Positions 52,393 through 61,045 are shown, numbered from the stretch's first letter. The stretch is DNA of 64,000 bases from Chitinophagales bacterium (GCA_013299105.1 JAAFJY010000012.1:120049-184048); one strand, 5' to 3'. The notes: generated from the letters alone by a model not told the origin. Program-made: numbers and translations.

Positions 52393-52977
52393 ATGCCAAT
52401 TACTTCGCTTGATCAGTTGGATCCTAATGGTACTTACACTTATGCAGACTACCTGCTTTGGCAGTTCGAAGAACGTGTAGAATTGCTGCGCGGTAAAATC
52501 CGCCAGATGTCTGCTCCAAATCGCAAGCATCAGGGCATTGTCACTGGACTCACCCGACTTTTCGCGAACGCATTATGGAAAAACTCGTGCAAAGTTTATG
52601 TTGCTCCTTTTGATGTTCGCTTGTTGCGAACCCGTGAGGACAAAGAAGTCCTCACGGTGGTTCAGCCTGATCTTTGTGTCATCTGCGATCCTTCAAAATT
52701 GGATGCTCGGGGCTGCAACGGTGCACCCGACCTTATCATCGAAATCCTATCCCCGGGAAACAGCCGCACCGAGATGAAGGACAAATTTGAACTCTATCAA
52801 GAAGCTGGCGTCCTTGAATACTGGGTCGTATCGCCCATCGAAAAAACCATCCAGATTTGGATGCTCGACGAGCAAGGCATGTATATCAGTCGCCAACCCA
52901 AAGTAGAGGGAGACATCGCCACTACGCCGATTATCCCAAACTTGGAAGTGAATGTGACGGAGGTTTTTGAGGATTAA
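52393..52977 (+). CDS. Uma2 family endonuclease (paralog 2)
   Basis: Same length and domain order as the gene at 49514-50098. The N-terminus MPITSLDQLDPNGTYTYADY and the core GAPDLIIEILSPGNSRTEMK are nearly identical; most differences lie in the middle. The PD-(D/E)xK residues are kept, so both copies look functional. The stretch up to about 60 bp before the start is also conserved, so the duplication included the promoter. Confidence 0.92.
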   Translation: MPITSLDQLDPNGTYTYADYLLWQFEERVELLRGKIRQMSAPNRKHQGIVTGLTRLFANALWKNSCKVYVAPFDVRLLRTREDKEVLTVVQPDLCVICDPSKLDARGCNGAPDLIIEILSPGNSRTEMKDKFELYQEAGVLEYWVVSPIEKTIQIWMLDEQGMYISRQPKVEGDIATTPIIPNLEVNVTEVFED

Positions 52978-53009
52978 CTATACTATTTCAAAACCAGGGT
53001 GTCGGGGCT

Positions 53010-54251
53010 TTACTCCTGTTTTTTAGCCCCTTCCAAATCCGTCAATTTTTTCCTCGACCCTTCATTTTCCTTGATAGCCAAGGCTTTTTTCAATTGAATC
53101 ATCGCATTGGCTTTATCGCCTGTGGCGATTAAATAATCGGCATAGGAATCATAGACATTGAAACTTTCGGGGTAATAATCCACATTAAGTTTGAAAAGAC
53201 TTCCAGCCGTTTTATAGAGCTTTCTGCTTAAAAAATCATAGCCCTCATAATTGATCTCCATTTCATCAGGCTTCATGGTATAGCCCATTTTTTTGGATAG
53301 ATTGGCATAATGACTCCTATATTTCTCCGCGAAAGCACCAGTTGAATCCAAATAATCCTTCATTGTGATTTTCATAGGGAAATAATCGAAGAAGAAGCGC
53401 AACGCATCGTATTCCGTGATGAGTGGGACCGAACCGTGCGTATCATCGGCGTAGTATTTACCCCGATATTTTAAGCCATTTTGCTTGTTTTTTTCAAAAG
53501 CGGCTTGCAAGGCCAAGATGGAGCGAATATGCTTTGTTTCGACAGACGTGTCTTTTTGCACCTTATTGATGTCCATGCCATCTTCCAAAGTCTTGGCAAT
53601 GCCCAGATACAAGGATTTTCCTTCAAACTTCTTTTCGGCTAAAACCTTTTGCGTTTGTTGCAAGAGTTTTTGCTTATCCCACCACATACTTGGGTCAATG
53701 CAGATGTAGGAGTTGAACAAATGACTGTGGTGCGTAAAAGTTTGCATTACCGCCAAGCCACCAAAAGAATGTCCAATGAGCATTTTATAGGGTGCTGTCG
53801 GGTATTTTGCTTCGATAAAGGGCATCAATTCCTTTTCCATAAAAGCAATAAAATTTTCACCGCCCCCCGATGTTTTCGCGAAGGCACTGTCCATCATCGG
53901 CAGGTCGGCATCAATATGCGTCGGTGTCAAATCCCTGGTTCGGTCCGTGTTGGGTATGCCCACCACGATCATTTTGGGGCACATCGTATTGCCATTGATG
54001 GTACTCAATTGTTGAATCATACCAACTACTGATGAAAAATGTCCGTCGCCGTCCAACACATACACGACGGGAAATTTTTGGCTGCCACCACCATCAGGTA
54101 CATGCACCCAAATCTTTCTGTTTTCGCCCAAAATTTTAGACTGAACGCTGTCTATTTTGCCGATGACGATGCTTCCTTTTTCCACTTTTCCTTGAGCAAA
54201 AGCAAGCATTGCTACAAGGTAAAAAGTGAGGAATAAGAATGTTTTTTTCAT
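53010..54251 (-). CDS. Secreted esterase (Esterase D-like) with C-terminal TPR
   Basis: From MKKTFLFLTFYLVAMLAFAQ a signal peptide precedes an alpha/beta hydrolase of the putative esterase family: IWVHVPDGGGSQKFPVVYVL, then the nucleophile elbow YKMLIGHSFGGLAVMQ with Ser, and IDPSMWWDK. The last ~80 residues are TPR-like (YDSYADYLIATGDKANAMIQ). An upstream ATG at 54299 would overlap the preceding gene. It probably acts in the envelope on siderophore-like or other esters (inference). Confidence 0.88.
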   Translation of the reverse strand: MKKTFLFLTFYLVAMLAFAQGKVEKGSIVIGKIDSVQSKILGENRKIWVHVPDGGGSQKFPVVYVLDGDGHFSSVVGMIQQLSTINGNTMCPKMIVVGIPNTDRTRDLTPTHIDADLPMMDSAFAKTSGGGENFIAFMEKELMPFIEAKYPTAPYKMLIGHSFGGLAVMQTFTHHSHLFNSYICIDPSMWWDKQKLLQQTQKVLAEKKFEGKSLYLGIAKTLEDGMDINKVQKDTSVETKHIRSILALQAAFEKNKQNGLKYRGKYYADDTHGSVPLITEYDALRFFFDYFPMKITMKDYLDSTGAFAEKYRSHYANLSKKMGYTMKPDEMEINYEGYDFLSRKLYKTAGSLFKLNVDYYPESFNVYDSYADYLIATGDKANAMIQLKKALAIKENEGSRKKLTDLEGAKKQE

Positions 54252-54288
54252 GTTGGAAATTGATTTTTTGGTTAAAACACACTTATTT

Positions 54289-54798
54289 CTACTTCGCATC
54301 GTCGTTGCTGATGTCCCGGATGGTTAGCCATTTGCCGTTGCGCTTTTCCCAGACAGCCATGTATTTGCCTGCATAAATCACCTTTCCAGTGCTGTCTGTG
54401 AGGGTGGTTTTTCCGACTTCCGTCACGCAGTTTTCGTCGCCGTACAAGTCCAAGGTTTCAAACACGGTCTTGGCATTTTCCTTGCGTCTTGCCATCTCCG
54501 CTTCTACGCCTTTTTGGATGGCAGCTTTACCCACGAGCATCGGTAGGTCGTCGTTCATGCTGATGGCATCATCGGCATAAAAGCCCACAATCGTGGCGAC
54601 ATCTTTTGCATTGGAAGCGGCCGCCCAAGCATCTTCGATGGCTTTGATTTCGGCTTTGATTTTCGCCATGTCGGGTTGAGCAATTACCGTTTTGGCGGCT
54701 TTGATAGCAGCATCATTTGTCGGTGCAGTGCAAGCGACTGTGAAAATGGACAAGGCAATACATGTTACCAGGATTGAGAAAAAATTATTTAGTTGCAT
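54289..54798 (-). CDS. SnoaL-like lipoprotein (YybH type)
   Basis: The start MQLNNFFSILVTCIALSIFT leads to a lipobox TVACTA. The mature part has the NTF2/SnoaL fold: IKAIEDAWAAASNAKDVATI, then VGFYADDAISMNDDLPMLVG and YMAVWEKRNGKWLTIRDISN. Such proteins are small envelope-attached ligand binders or cyclase-like proteins. A long inverted repeat lies 18 bp before the ATG. The gene is 37 bp upstream of the esterase in the same orientation and may be in an operon with it. Confidence 0.85.
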   Translation of the reverse strand: MQLNNFFSILVTCIALSIFTVACTAPTNDAAIKAAKTVIAQPDMAKIKAEIKAIEDAWAAASNAKDVATIVGFYADDAISMNDDLPMLVGKAAIQKGVEAEMARRKENAKTVFETLDLYGDENCVTEVGKTTLTDSTGKVIYAGKYMAVWEKRNGKWLTIRDISNDDAK

Positions 54799-54815
54799 GG
54801 TAAAAATTTGTTTTG

Positions 54816-54860
54816 AGCAGTTGACCACATTAAAAGCTTGACTTAATGTGCTCAACTGCT
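54816..54860 (-). repeat. 18-bp inverted repeat in the leader of the SnoaL-like gene
   Basis: AGCAGTTGACCACATTAA and TTAATGTGCTCAACTGCT pair at 17 of 18 positions with a 9-base loop; on the minus strand the stem ends 18 bp before the ATG. Confidence 0.75.
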
Positions 54861-54998
54861 TATTGTTAAAAGCTAGAAATAGTCATTCCAAGCTGCAAAA
54901 ACTTAGAATAGCGGAGCAACTCGTTTATAGTTTCTCCATTTTCTCCTTACAGGTCGTAAACCTCGGGTTCAGCTGAAATACCTTCAGATAATCGGTAT

Positions 54999-55380
54999 TT
55001 AGAGAACTTGAGACGCGGGCGAAACAAGCTCAGAAATTGAAGCAACTCTCCACATGGGCTGCAACTTCCAGTAGGTCAAACTCCGCCACAACCACTCCAA
55101 CGGCCCAAACAGAAAGTACTTCAACCAGATCAGGCTGATGATCAACTGGAAAATCCAGATCGCCAAAACGACGAAATAGATTTGGTGAAATTCGAGCTCA
55201 CCGTAGTAGTTCAAGCCATAGGCCAAAGAAGAACAAGGTGCAGATCAGCGAGTGCGAGATATAGTTGCTCAAAGCCATGCGCCCCACTGCCATCAAGCGA
55301 TTGAACAGGTTCTCGGCAAAACCCTACTTGAACAAGGCCAAGCCGAGCAACATCAAGGTCAGTGAATCCCAGGTTTTGAG
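54999..55380 (-). pseudogene. Decayed C-terminal fragment of a DUF418 gene
   Basis: The last frame (54999-55226) reads YFVVLAIWIFQLIISLIWLK followed by FLFGPLEWLWRSLTYWKLQP, the DUF418 C-terminus. Just upstream in another frame is GRMALSNYISHSLICTLFFF, with a stop after GLALFK. At least one frameshift and one stop break the gene, and everything before is missing. It abuts the VOC fragment at 55381. Confidence 0.75.
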
Positions 55381-55617
55381 TCACCTTGTGCCCCGCACTG
55401 GCGCGATCAGTTCTATTCTGGTCCCCGCGTGACGTGCAAAGGCCAATTTGAACATAAACGGGGTTTCCACTCCCCGAACAGCACCGTGATCGGGCTCAAT
55501 CATCCATACATTCCCCTGCACGGGTAAGGTCTCCGCCAGTTTTTCAGCAGTGACATCAATGTCCTCGACGAGTAGGGTACGGTGGCAAACAGAAACTGGG
55601 AGGGGTGTGAGTGACAT
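55381..55617 (-). pseudogene. N-terminal fragment of a VOC (glyoxalase-like) gene
   Basis: The frame MSLTPLPVSVCHRTLLVEDI continues DVTAEKLAETLPVQGNVW and LAFARHAGTRIELIAPV, a VOC half-domain, and stops after 78 residues where relatives have about 140. The stop coincides with the start of the DUF418 fragment, so a deletion or recombination joined two broken genes. Confidence 0.6.
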
Positions 55618-55659
55618 TTTTTGGGCGTTTTAGGTATTTAGAAATGGGATTGAGGAAAC

Positions 55660-56148
55660 TTAATACAATGACTTAATCATTTTTTGACCGCAAAACCGAC
55701 AAGACGAAACAGGCTGATGAGGATAACCCTTGGTTCGCTTCATACTGTGAAAAGCAAGGGGCTCCTGGTAAATTTTATGGTGAGGGCAAGGTGAGGCTTC
55801 CGTATGCGCTGAAAGCGCTGCTGCAGTTGTAACATCAACCTGCTGCATTGCACCACAACTGCTGCAAAACAATCCCAATCCCAAAAACAGCAACAAAATG
55901 GAGCGGTTGTGGGGCGCTTGCTGTTTGCGAGTTGTCTGCGCACTTACATTGAGCACATAACAAACCAATAGGATGCCAAACAAAAAAATACAAGCGCTCA
56001 GGATCAGGAAAATGTTTTGCTCCAACAAATGCAAAGTGTTGTTCATTTCCATTTCAGCGTGTTGTACTTCGCCCAAAGAAGCTGGAACTTGAGCAGAAAG
56101 CAAGCCTGAAACTGGGAGACTTAGGGCGACGATTAGGATGTTTTTCAT
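55660..56148 (-). CDS. Small two-TM protein with cysteine-rich tail
   Basis: A signal or anchor (MKNILIVALSLPVSGLLSAQ) is followed by ASLGEVQHAEMEMNNTL, two hydrophobic segments (NIFLILSACIFLFGILLVCYVL and ILLLFLGLGLFCSSC) and a tail with CxxC motifs (CSSCGAMQ, SCRFCGQ). The N-terminal part is nearly the same as the truncated gene at 37780-37983. Function unknown. The two-box motif (site 5) is ~65 bp upstream, the same distance as in the truncated paralog. Confidence 0.7.
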   Translation of the reverse strand: MKNILIVALSLPVSGLLSAQVPASLGEVQHAEMEMNNTLHLLEQNIFLILSACIFLFGILLVCYVLNVSAQTTRKQQAPHNRSILLLFLGLGLFCSSCGAMQQVDVTTAAALSAHTEASPCPHHKIYQEPLAFHSMKRTKGYPHQPVSSCRFCGQKMIKSLY

Positions 56149-56194
56149 GGTGGTAGCTTTTAGGTTGCGGCCTTGTGGCCTTGTTTAACCTTAT

Positions 56195-56221
56195 ATTGCT
56201 GCCAGCGAAGAGAAGGTAAGT
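56195..56221 (-). promoter_or_regulatory. Two-box upstream motif, site 5
   Basis: ATTGCTG (56195) and GGTAAGT (56215) start 20 bp apart, 47-73 bp upstream of the 55660-56148 gene. Confidence 0.6.
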
Positions 56222-56262
56222 AGGGAGGGAAATTTTTTGAAAAATATTTTGGGCTAGACCTC

Positions 56263-56296
56263 CACGTTTGATCAACTTCCAAAGTTTGGTAAACGT
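56263..56296. repeat. Hairpin after the CHAT gene
   Basis: ACGTTTGATCAACTT and AAGTTTGGTAAACGT form an imperfect inverted repeat, the same type as those before the CHAT gene (59361-59448). Confidence 0.55.
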
Positions 56297-56307
56297 CAAA
56301 GTATTGG

Positions 56308-59286
56308 TTACTCCACCAACACAAACCCTGCCCACTTAAACGCCTCGCCACTGTACCTCCCTCTCAGTTCCGCCTGAGTAGCCCGAAACGCCTCGGGCAC
56401 CGCCATTTTTCCTTCCAGCCAGTGCTTGTAAAAAGCTGTCATGAACACCTGGGTCTGAAAATCGGGCACTTGCCACAAAGACATGATCAGGTACTTAGCC
56501 CCTGCGATCTTGAAGGCGCGTTGCAAGCCATACACCCCTTCGTTGCCCACCAGGTCGCCGAGGCCCGTTTCGCAGGCGGATAGCACCACGAGTTCAGTGT
56601 TGGCGAGGTTCATTTGGCTGATTTCGTAGGCGGTGAGGATGCCGTCTTCCAAGCCGGGGTGTAATGGTTTGCCCGTTTTCCAGGCGTGGTTGCCGCCCGC
56701 CAGTACCAGGCCAGAGCGGATCATGGGGTTGTCGGAAACTTTGAAGGTTTTTTCACCAATGGCTTGCCCCTCGCCTGTTTTCGACTCTTTTGGATCGGGA
56801 AAGAAAAAGCCGTGCGTGGCAAGGTGTAATATGCGTGGTGAAGGGGCTGTCGTGCCGAGGGCTTTGAAGGATTCTTCGGTGGCTTGGCTGCCTTTTTTCA
56901 GGGTCGGGGTCATGCCTTTGGTTTTCATTAAGTCGGCAGCGGCGTTGACTTCTACTTCGGTCCAGCGCAGGTAGTTCCAATTTTCGCCGCGTAGGGTGGA
57001 GTCGTTTTGGGTGATATCCGGGCCGCGCCTGGCAGCTAAGTCTTCTGGTTTTGCGGGCGTATTGGCGACCACCGTGGGTGTAGCATCGTATTGAATGCCC
57101 CCATATAGTTGGGCGGTGGCACTTTGCTCGGTGGTGGGCACGGGTGGAACGACCAGTTGGCGGGTACTGCCCAAGGTGCTCAGGCGGTGTTTTTCGGTCA
57201 GGGTTTTGCCGTTGGGTGTGGGAATGGCACCTAAATTGATGCGGTGCAACAGACCGGAGGGGGAACAATACACGGTGACTCCTTGCGGTAGTACAACGGC
57301 GATGGGTTTCCAGATCAAATCGTAGAGTTGGTCGCCTTTTTTTGCGGCGGCGTAGAGATCGTTGTAAAAAGTGGCTTGTGGACTGCCCTCGGTTTTGAGG
57401 AGCGTGGTGAGTTGTTTTTCTTCAAAAAGGGGGATGAACTTTGGGAAGTCTGAACCTGGCAAAAGGAGGAGCGCAGCGTACAGCGTACTGTCGGTTTTAT
57501 TTTTGTGGTAAAAACGATAGCTGACAAACTCGATCGCTGCTTCGCTGGATTTCAATGCTGCTTGAACTTCCTGCCATTTAACCTGCTGCAAGGCTTGGCC
57601 CCATCCTGCTACGGTGCGAGCGAGGTCTTTTTCGAGGTCATTGGCCTTAGTTTCCAGTTGAACTACTAAGGCGCTATCGCGTTTGGCAATGGGTTGGGCG
57701 TACTGAGTGGCCAATCGGCGTTGGTAACCTTTCAGTTGGATGTATTTTTCAGCAGTTCCCATATCTGAAAGGGCCAATTGCTTGATTCGGCCTATAGATT
57801 GGAGCAGGAAACCCTTGTAGAAGAGGCTGTTGTCGTAGCAAACCGGGATCGTTTTTTTACTATTGGCTAGCTGGGTGAACGTTAGGTTTAGGTCTTGTCT
57901 GTCTGAAAATTTCACAAGGTAGTTGTTCAATTCACTTTCTGAAAGGTGGTGTAAAGCTTGTTGAATAAGTCGTCTATTCACCGTGAACAGTTCTGACAAG
58001 AGCGGTTCGACTTGCTCATATTGCCCTACTTTCTCATACAGTTCCGCCAGGTTTTGCAGGCTTTCGGCATACTTGGGATGTTCCCTGCCCAGGGCTTTTT
58101 CCCGGGCGGTTTTGGATTCAAGATAGAGTGGTTCGGCCTTCTTATATTGCCCCATATTCTCGTACAAGCCTGCCAAATTGTTCAGGCTTGCGGCATAATC
58201 AGGATGTTCCCTGCCTAAGGCTTTTTCCCGGATGGCTATGGATTCGTGGTAAAGCGGTTCGGCTTTATCATATTGGCCCATGCTCTTGTAAATCCCCGCC
58301 AGGTTGCCCAGGCTCATCGCATAAATGGGGGTTTCCTTACCTACGGTTTTTTCAAGGAGGGCTTTAGATTCAAGACAAAGGGGTTCGGCTTTCTCATATT
58401 GCCCCATGTCTTCGTACAGAATTGCCAGGTTATTCAGGCTTGCCGCATACCTGGGGTGTTCTCGGCCCAAAGCTTTTTCCCGGATGGCTTTGGATTGAAG
58501 GTAGAACTGCTCGGCTTTTTCATATTGGCCCATGTTCCTGTACAGCGCTGCCAGGTTATTCAAGCTTGCGGCAAAATTGGGATGTTCTTTGCCCAGGGAT
58601 TTTTCCAGGATGGCTTTGGATTCAAGATTAAGTGGTTCAGCTTTCTCATATTGCCCCATGTAATAGTATAAAATAGCCAGATTATGCAGGCTTGAGGCAT
58701 AATCGGGGTGTTCTTTGCCCAGGGCTTTCTGTCGAATTAACTTAGATTCTTGGTAGAGGGGTTCGGCTTTTTCATATTGACCCATGTTCTCGTACAGAAT
58801 AGCCAGACCGCTTAGACCTTCGGCATAATCAGGGTGCTCACTGCCCAGGGCTTTTTTTCGGATGGCGATGGACGCGTGGAAGAGCGGTTCGGCTTTCTCA
58901 TATTGGCCCATGTCATCGTAAAGCCCCGCTATCTTATGCAGGCTTGCGGCATAATCGGGATGTTCCCTACCTAAGGCTTTTTCCCGGATGGCTTTGGACT
59001 CAAGGTACCATTTTTCAGCACCTGTATAGTCGTTTTTGAGGTGCAAAATTCTACCGTGATTAGCACAACAAGTGCCGTAGGCTGCCGATTCTTTCCCTAT
59101 TTTTTCGAGGGCTGTTTTTTCGGCAGTAGTATTCACTTCTAGCGCTTTGTCATATTCCCGCTTGCCTGAGTGTGCATTGGAAACCTGAATAAGGCTATCC
59201 ACCTGCCGGATAGCAACAGCGTCCTCAACTTGACCGCTCAACAAACCCGTGACCAAACAAAATGCCAGGCATAGATAGTTTTTCAT
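56308..59286 (-). CDS. TPR-CHAT protein (caspase-like protease)
   Basis: From MKNYLCLAFCLVTGLLSGQV (signal peptide) the protein has 992 residues. At least eight 42-residue TPR-type repeats follow (residues ~75-430), with the consensus MGQYEKAEPLYLESKAIREK and ALGREHPDYAASLNNLA. The C-terminal ~300 residues are a CHAT peptidase: the catalytic His in ILHLATHGFFF (about 825) and Cys in VVLSACETGLG (about 905), with GVYGLQRAFKIAGAKYLIMS as the following block. TPR-CHAT proteins include the CRISPR-linked Craspase protease. Here it follows a membrane TPR protein and a sigma factor in one operon. Confidence 0.92.
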   Translation of the reverse strand: MKNYLCLAFCLVTGLLSGQVEDAVAIRQVDSLIQVSNAHSGKREYDKALEVNTTAEKTALEKIGKESAAYGTCCANHGRILHLKNDYTGAEKWYLESKAIREKALGREHPDYAASLHKIAGLYDDMGQYEKAEPLFHASIAIRKKALGSEHPDYAEGLSGLAILYENMGQYEKAEPLYQESKLIRQKALGKEHPDYASSLHNLAILYYYMGQYEKAEPLNLESKAILEKSLGKEHPNFAASLNNLAALYRNMGQYEKAEQFYLQSKAIREKALGREHPRYAASLNNLAILYEDMGQYEKAEPLCLESKALLEKTVGKETPIYAMSLGNLAGIYKSMGQYDKAEPLYHESIAIREKALGREHPDYAASLNNLAGLYENMGQYKKAEPLYLESKTAREKALGREHPKYAESLQNLAELYEKVGQYEQVEPLLSELFTVNRRLIQQALHHLSESELNNYLVKFSDRQDLNLTFTQLANSKKTIPVCYDNSLFYKGFLLQSIGRIKQLALSDMGTAEKYIQLKGYQRRLATQYAQPIAKRDSALVVQLETKANDLEKDLARTVAGWGQALQQVKWQEVQAALKSSEAAIEFVSYRFYHKNKTDSTLYAALLLLPGSDFPKFIPLFEEKQLTTLLKTEGSPQATFYNDLYAAAKKGDQLYDLIWKPIAVVLPQGVTVYCSPSGLLHRINLGAIPTPNGKTLTEKHRLSTLGSTRQLVVPPVPTTEQSATAQLYGGIQYDATPTVVANTPAKPEDLAARRGPDITQNDSTLRGENWNYLRWTEVEVNAAADLMKTKGMTPTLKKGSQATEESFKALGTTAPSPRILHLATHGFFFPDPKESKTGEGQAIGEKTFKVSDNPMIRSGLVLAGGNHAWKTGKPLHPGLEDGILTAYEISQMNLANTELVVLSACETGLGDLVGNEGVYGLQRAFKIAGAKYLIMSLWQVPDFQTQVFMTAFYKHWLEGKMAVPEAFRATQAELRGRYSGEAFKWAGFVLVE

Positions 59287-59360
59287 GATGATAGGGTTTT
59301 TAGGTTGGGGGCAATGGTATCGAAATATAATTTTCCTGTTGACTAGACAGTTGAAACCAC

Positions 59361-59390
59361 GTTTACCAAACTTTTTGAAGTTTAGCAAAC
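59361..59390. repeat. Hairpin before the CHAT gene (1)
   Basis: GTTTACCAAACTT and AAGTTTAGCAAAC pair around TTTG; same type as the larger hairpin at 59396-59448. Confidence 0.6.
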
Positions 59391-59395
59391 CTGAA

Positions 59396-59448
59396 TGCTG
59401 AATCCACGTTTACCAAACCTTTGAGGTTTAGCAAACGTGAATTCAGCA
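59396..59448. repeat. Long hairpin before the CHAT gene (2)
   Basis: TGCTGAATCCACGTTTACC and GGTTTAGCAAACGTGAATTC-type arms of about 25 bp pair with few mismatches around TTG. It occupies most of the gap between the membrane TPR gene and the CHAT gene and may act as a stop or RNA-stability element. Confidence 0.65.
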
Positions 59449-59456
59449 GCACGACT

Positions 59457-60452
59457 TTACCGCAACAATTTCAAAGCTTTGTCGGCTTGCCTGCGGTAAG
59501 GATGCCCGCGCTCTACGGCCATTTGTTGGAATAGGGTGAGGGCTTCTGATCGATTGTCGGCAAGCAAAAGCGCCAGGGCGCGGTACCAGGTCAATTGGGG
59601 TAGCCAAGCCGGATCGGCCCCATTTAATCGGTTAAAATAATACAGTGCTTCTTCGCCTTCGCCCATTTCGAGTACACAATAGCCTTTGAGGTACAAAAGG
59701 GTATCCGTGGGATTTAATGAAGCCGCGATGGGCCTGTAATTAGGGTCTTTGGCCATCCGCTCTTCGTTTCGACGCCTGATTTGGTTGGTCAAAGAGTCGG
59801 CCTGGACCCTTTCAAGGCGATCCAACTCCAGATAGGCTTTGTTAAAATCGCGTTCTTTTAGCGATTGGTCCGCATTGAGGTAGGGCGCTTCAACTTTTAA
59901 GTTCGACAAAGGGTAACTCGTGTACCACAGCTGATCCAGCAGAGCTTTGAGCGCAGCATTCGCTTCGCCCTCACCGCGCATGGCGACCAAGTCGGGCGCG
60001 GCGTGGATGGGCTCAGGGATAAGCTCGCCCAATTTACCATCATTGAGGCCAATGTTGTTGAAAATCGGGTCGGGCAAATCGGATGATTTAAGTTCTTCTT
60101 TGGCAACGGGTATGTCTATCTTTTTGGCTTTCTTTTTTTCGATGGGCAAGACTTGCTGCTCCATCGGCGGGCTTAATTTTTGCTCTTTTTGAGGAGGCTT
60201 ACTTGGCAGAGTTGAAACGCTGCCCTTTTTTCCAAAAACCAAATAGGCCACCATACCCGACAGGGTCAACAAAACCACTGCGATCGTGATCCGCCACCAA
60301 AAAGCACGACGGGCCAGTGCAGCCCGTTCAATGGCCACTTGCTGTACCTTGGCTTGCAGGCCCAAAACAGCCAAACCCTCCATCACCTGCTCGGCGGCGC
60401 GGCGTTCGGCTTCGTCGGCGGGGTCATTTAGGTATGGTTCGTAATCTTCCAT
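59457..60452 (-). CDS. Single-pass membrane protein with C-terminal TPR-like region
   Basis: From MEDYEPYLNDPADEAERRAA the protein has 331 residues. An acidic cytoplasmic helix region (about 1-50) precedes one TM segment (FWWRITIAVVLLTLSGMVAYL), a Pro/Lys linker, and a periplasmic helical region with TPR-like pairs (LYLKGYCVLEMGEGEEALYYFNRLN). It may pair with the sigma factor as an anti-sigma-type membrane partner and with the CHAT protein (inference). Its start overlaps the end of the sigma gene by ~25 bp. Confidence 0.8.
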   Translation of the reverse strand: MEDYEPYLNDPADEAERRAAEQVMEGLAVLGLQAKVQQVAIERAALARRAFWWRITIAVVLLTLSGMVAYLVFGKKGSVSTLPSKPPQKEQKLSPPMEQQVLPIEKKKAKKIDIPVAKEELKSSDLPDPIFNNIGLNDGKLGELIPEPIHAAPDLVAMRGEGEANAALKALLDQLWYTSYPLSNLKVEAPYLNADQSLKERDFNKAYLELDRLERVQADSLTNQIRRRNEERMAKDPNYRPIAASLNPTDTLLYLKGYCVLEMGEGEEALYYFNRLNGADPAWLPQLTWYRALALLLADNRSEALTLFQQMAVERGHPYRRQADKALKLLR

Positions 60453-61045
60453 TGCTGTGCGATTTGGATCAATTTTTTCATGCAATCGCTGCGTTTTATT
60501 TTCAGCGAATCGGTAGTGGTGTAGCGGGTCCAGCCTTGGCGCACCACCTCATCGTCGGGATAGCCCTCGATGTGGTGCAAGCGGATGACCCCTGCGCAAG
60601 GTTCGCCCATTTGCCCCAAAAATTGCCGTACCAGGTCGGCGGATTCTTGTTGTCGTTTATGGGCTTCTATGTCGGGGTCGTGCAAGTCATGGTGGTCTTC
60701 GAGTGCTTCATGGTTGTGCTGCTTTTTCCGGGTCATCATCAGCGCTACCCGTTTCATGATTTCTACGAGGTAACTGGAGGGAGCATGTCCTTGAAACTGG
60801 TAAGAGCCGTCGCTTATTTTCCGCAAAAAGATGAGGGTGCTTTCGTTTACCAACTCATCAACGCTTTCGGGTGCCAAGCGGTATTGCTGCACCAGTTTAT
60901 GGGCCGAGGGCATGGCCTTGGTTTGTACGCACAGGATCGCCGCGTTGTTCAAGCTTTTTAGGGCATTGAACAATTGCTCGTTGTCATTGTACTGACGACA
61001 AGGGTTTGAAGGTGTCAGCCATTCGGTGATGCGCATTGGGCTCAA
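60428..61045 (-). CDS. Sigma-70 family RNA polymerase sigma factor of the CHAT operon
   Basis: The 205 residues have region 2 (VDELVNESTLIFLRKISDGS followed by YQFQGHAPSSYLVEIMKRVA) and region 4 (RLHHIEGYPDDEVVRQGWTR with YTTTDSLKIKRSDCMKKLIQ). The first ~40 residues are extra and contain CRQYNDNEQLFNALKSL. It heads the operon sigma, membrane TPR, TPR-CHAT. The arrangement suggests signal-controlled expression of envelope or cell-death proteins. The ATG at 61036 is a second possible start. Confidence 0.8.
   Translation of the reverse strand: MSPMRITEWLTPSNPCRQYNDNEQLFNALKSLNNAAILCVQTKAMPSAHKLVQQYRLAPESVDELVNESTLIFLRKISDGSYQFQGHAPSSYLVEIMKRVALMMTRKKQHNHEALEDHHDLHDPDIEAHKRQQESADLVRQFLGQMGEPCAGVIRLHHIEGYPDDEVVRQGWTRYTTTDSLKIKRSDCMKKLIQIAQQWKITNHT

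Noticed and set aside
57985..59010. Tandem DNA repeat of 126 bp
   Set aside because: It is the coding sequence of the 42-residue TPR units of the CHAT protein, not an independent repeat.
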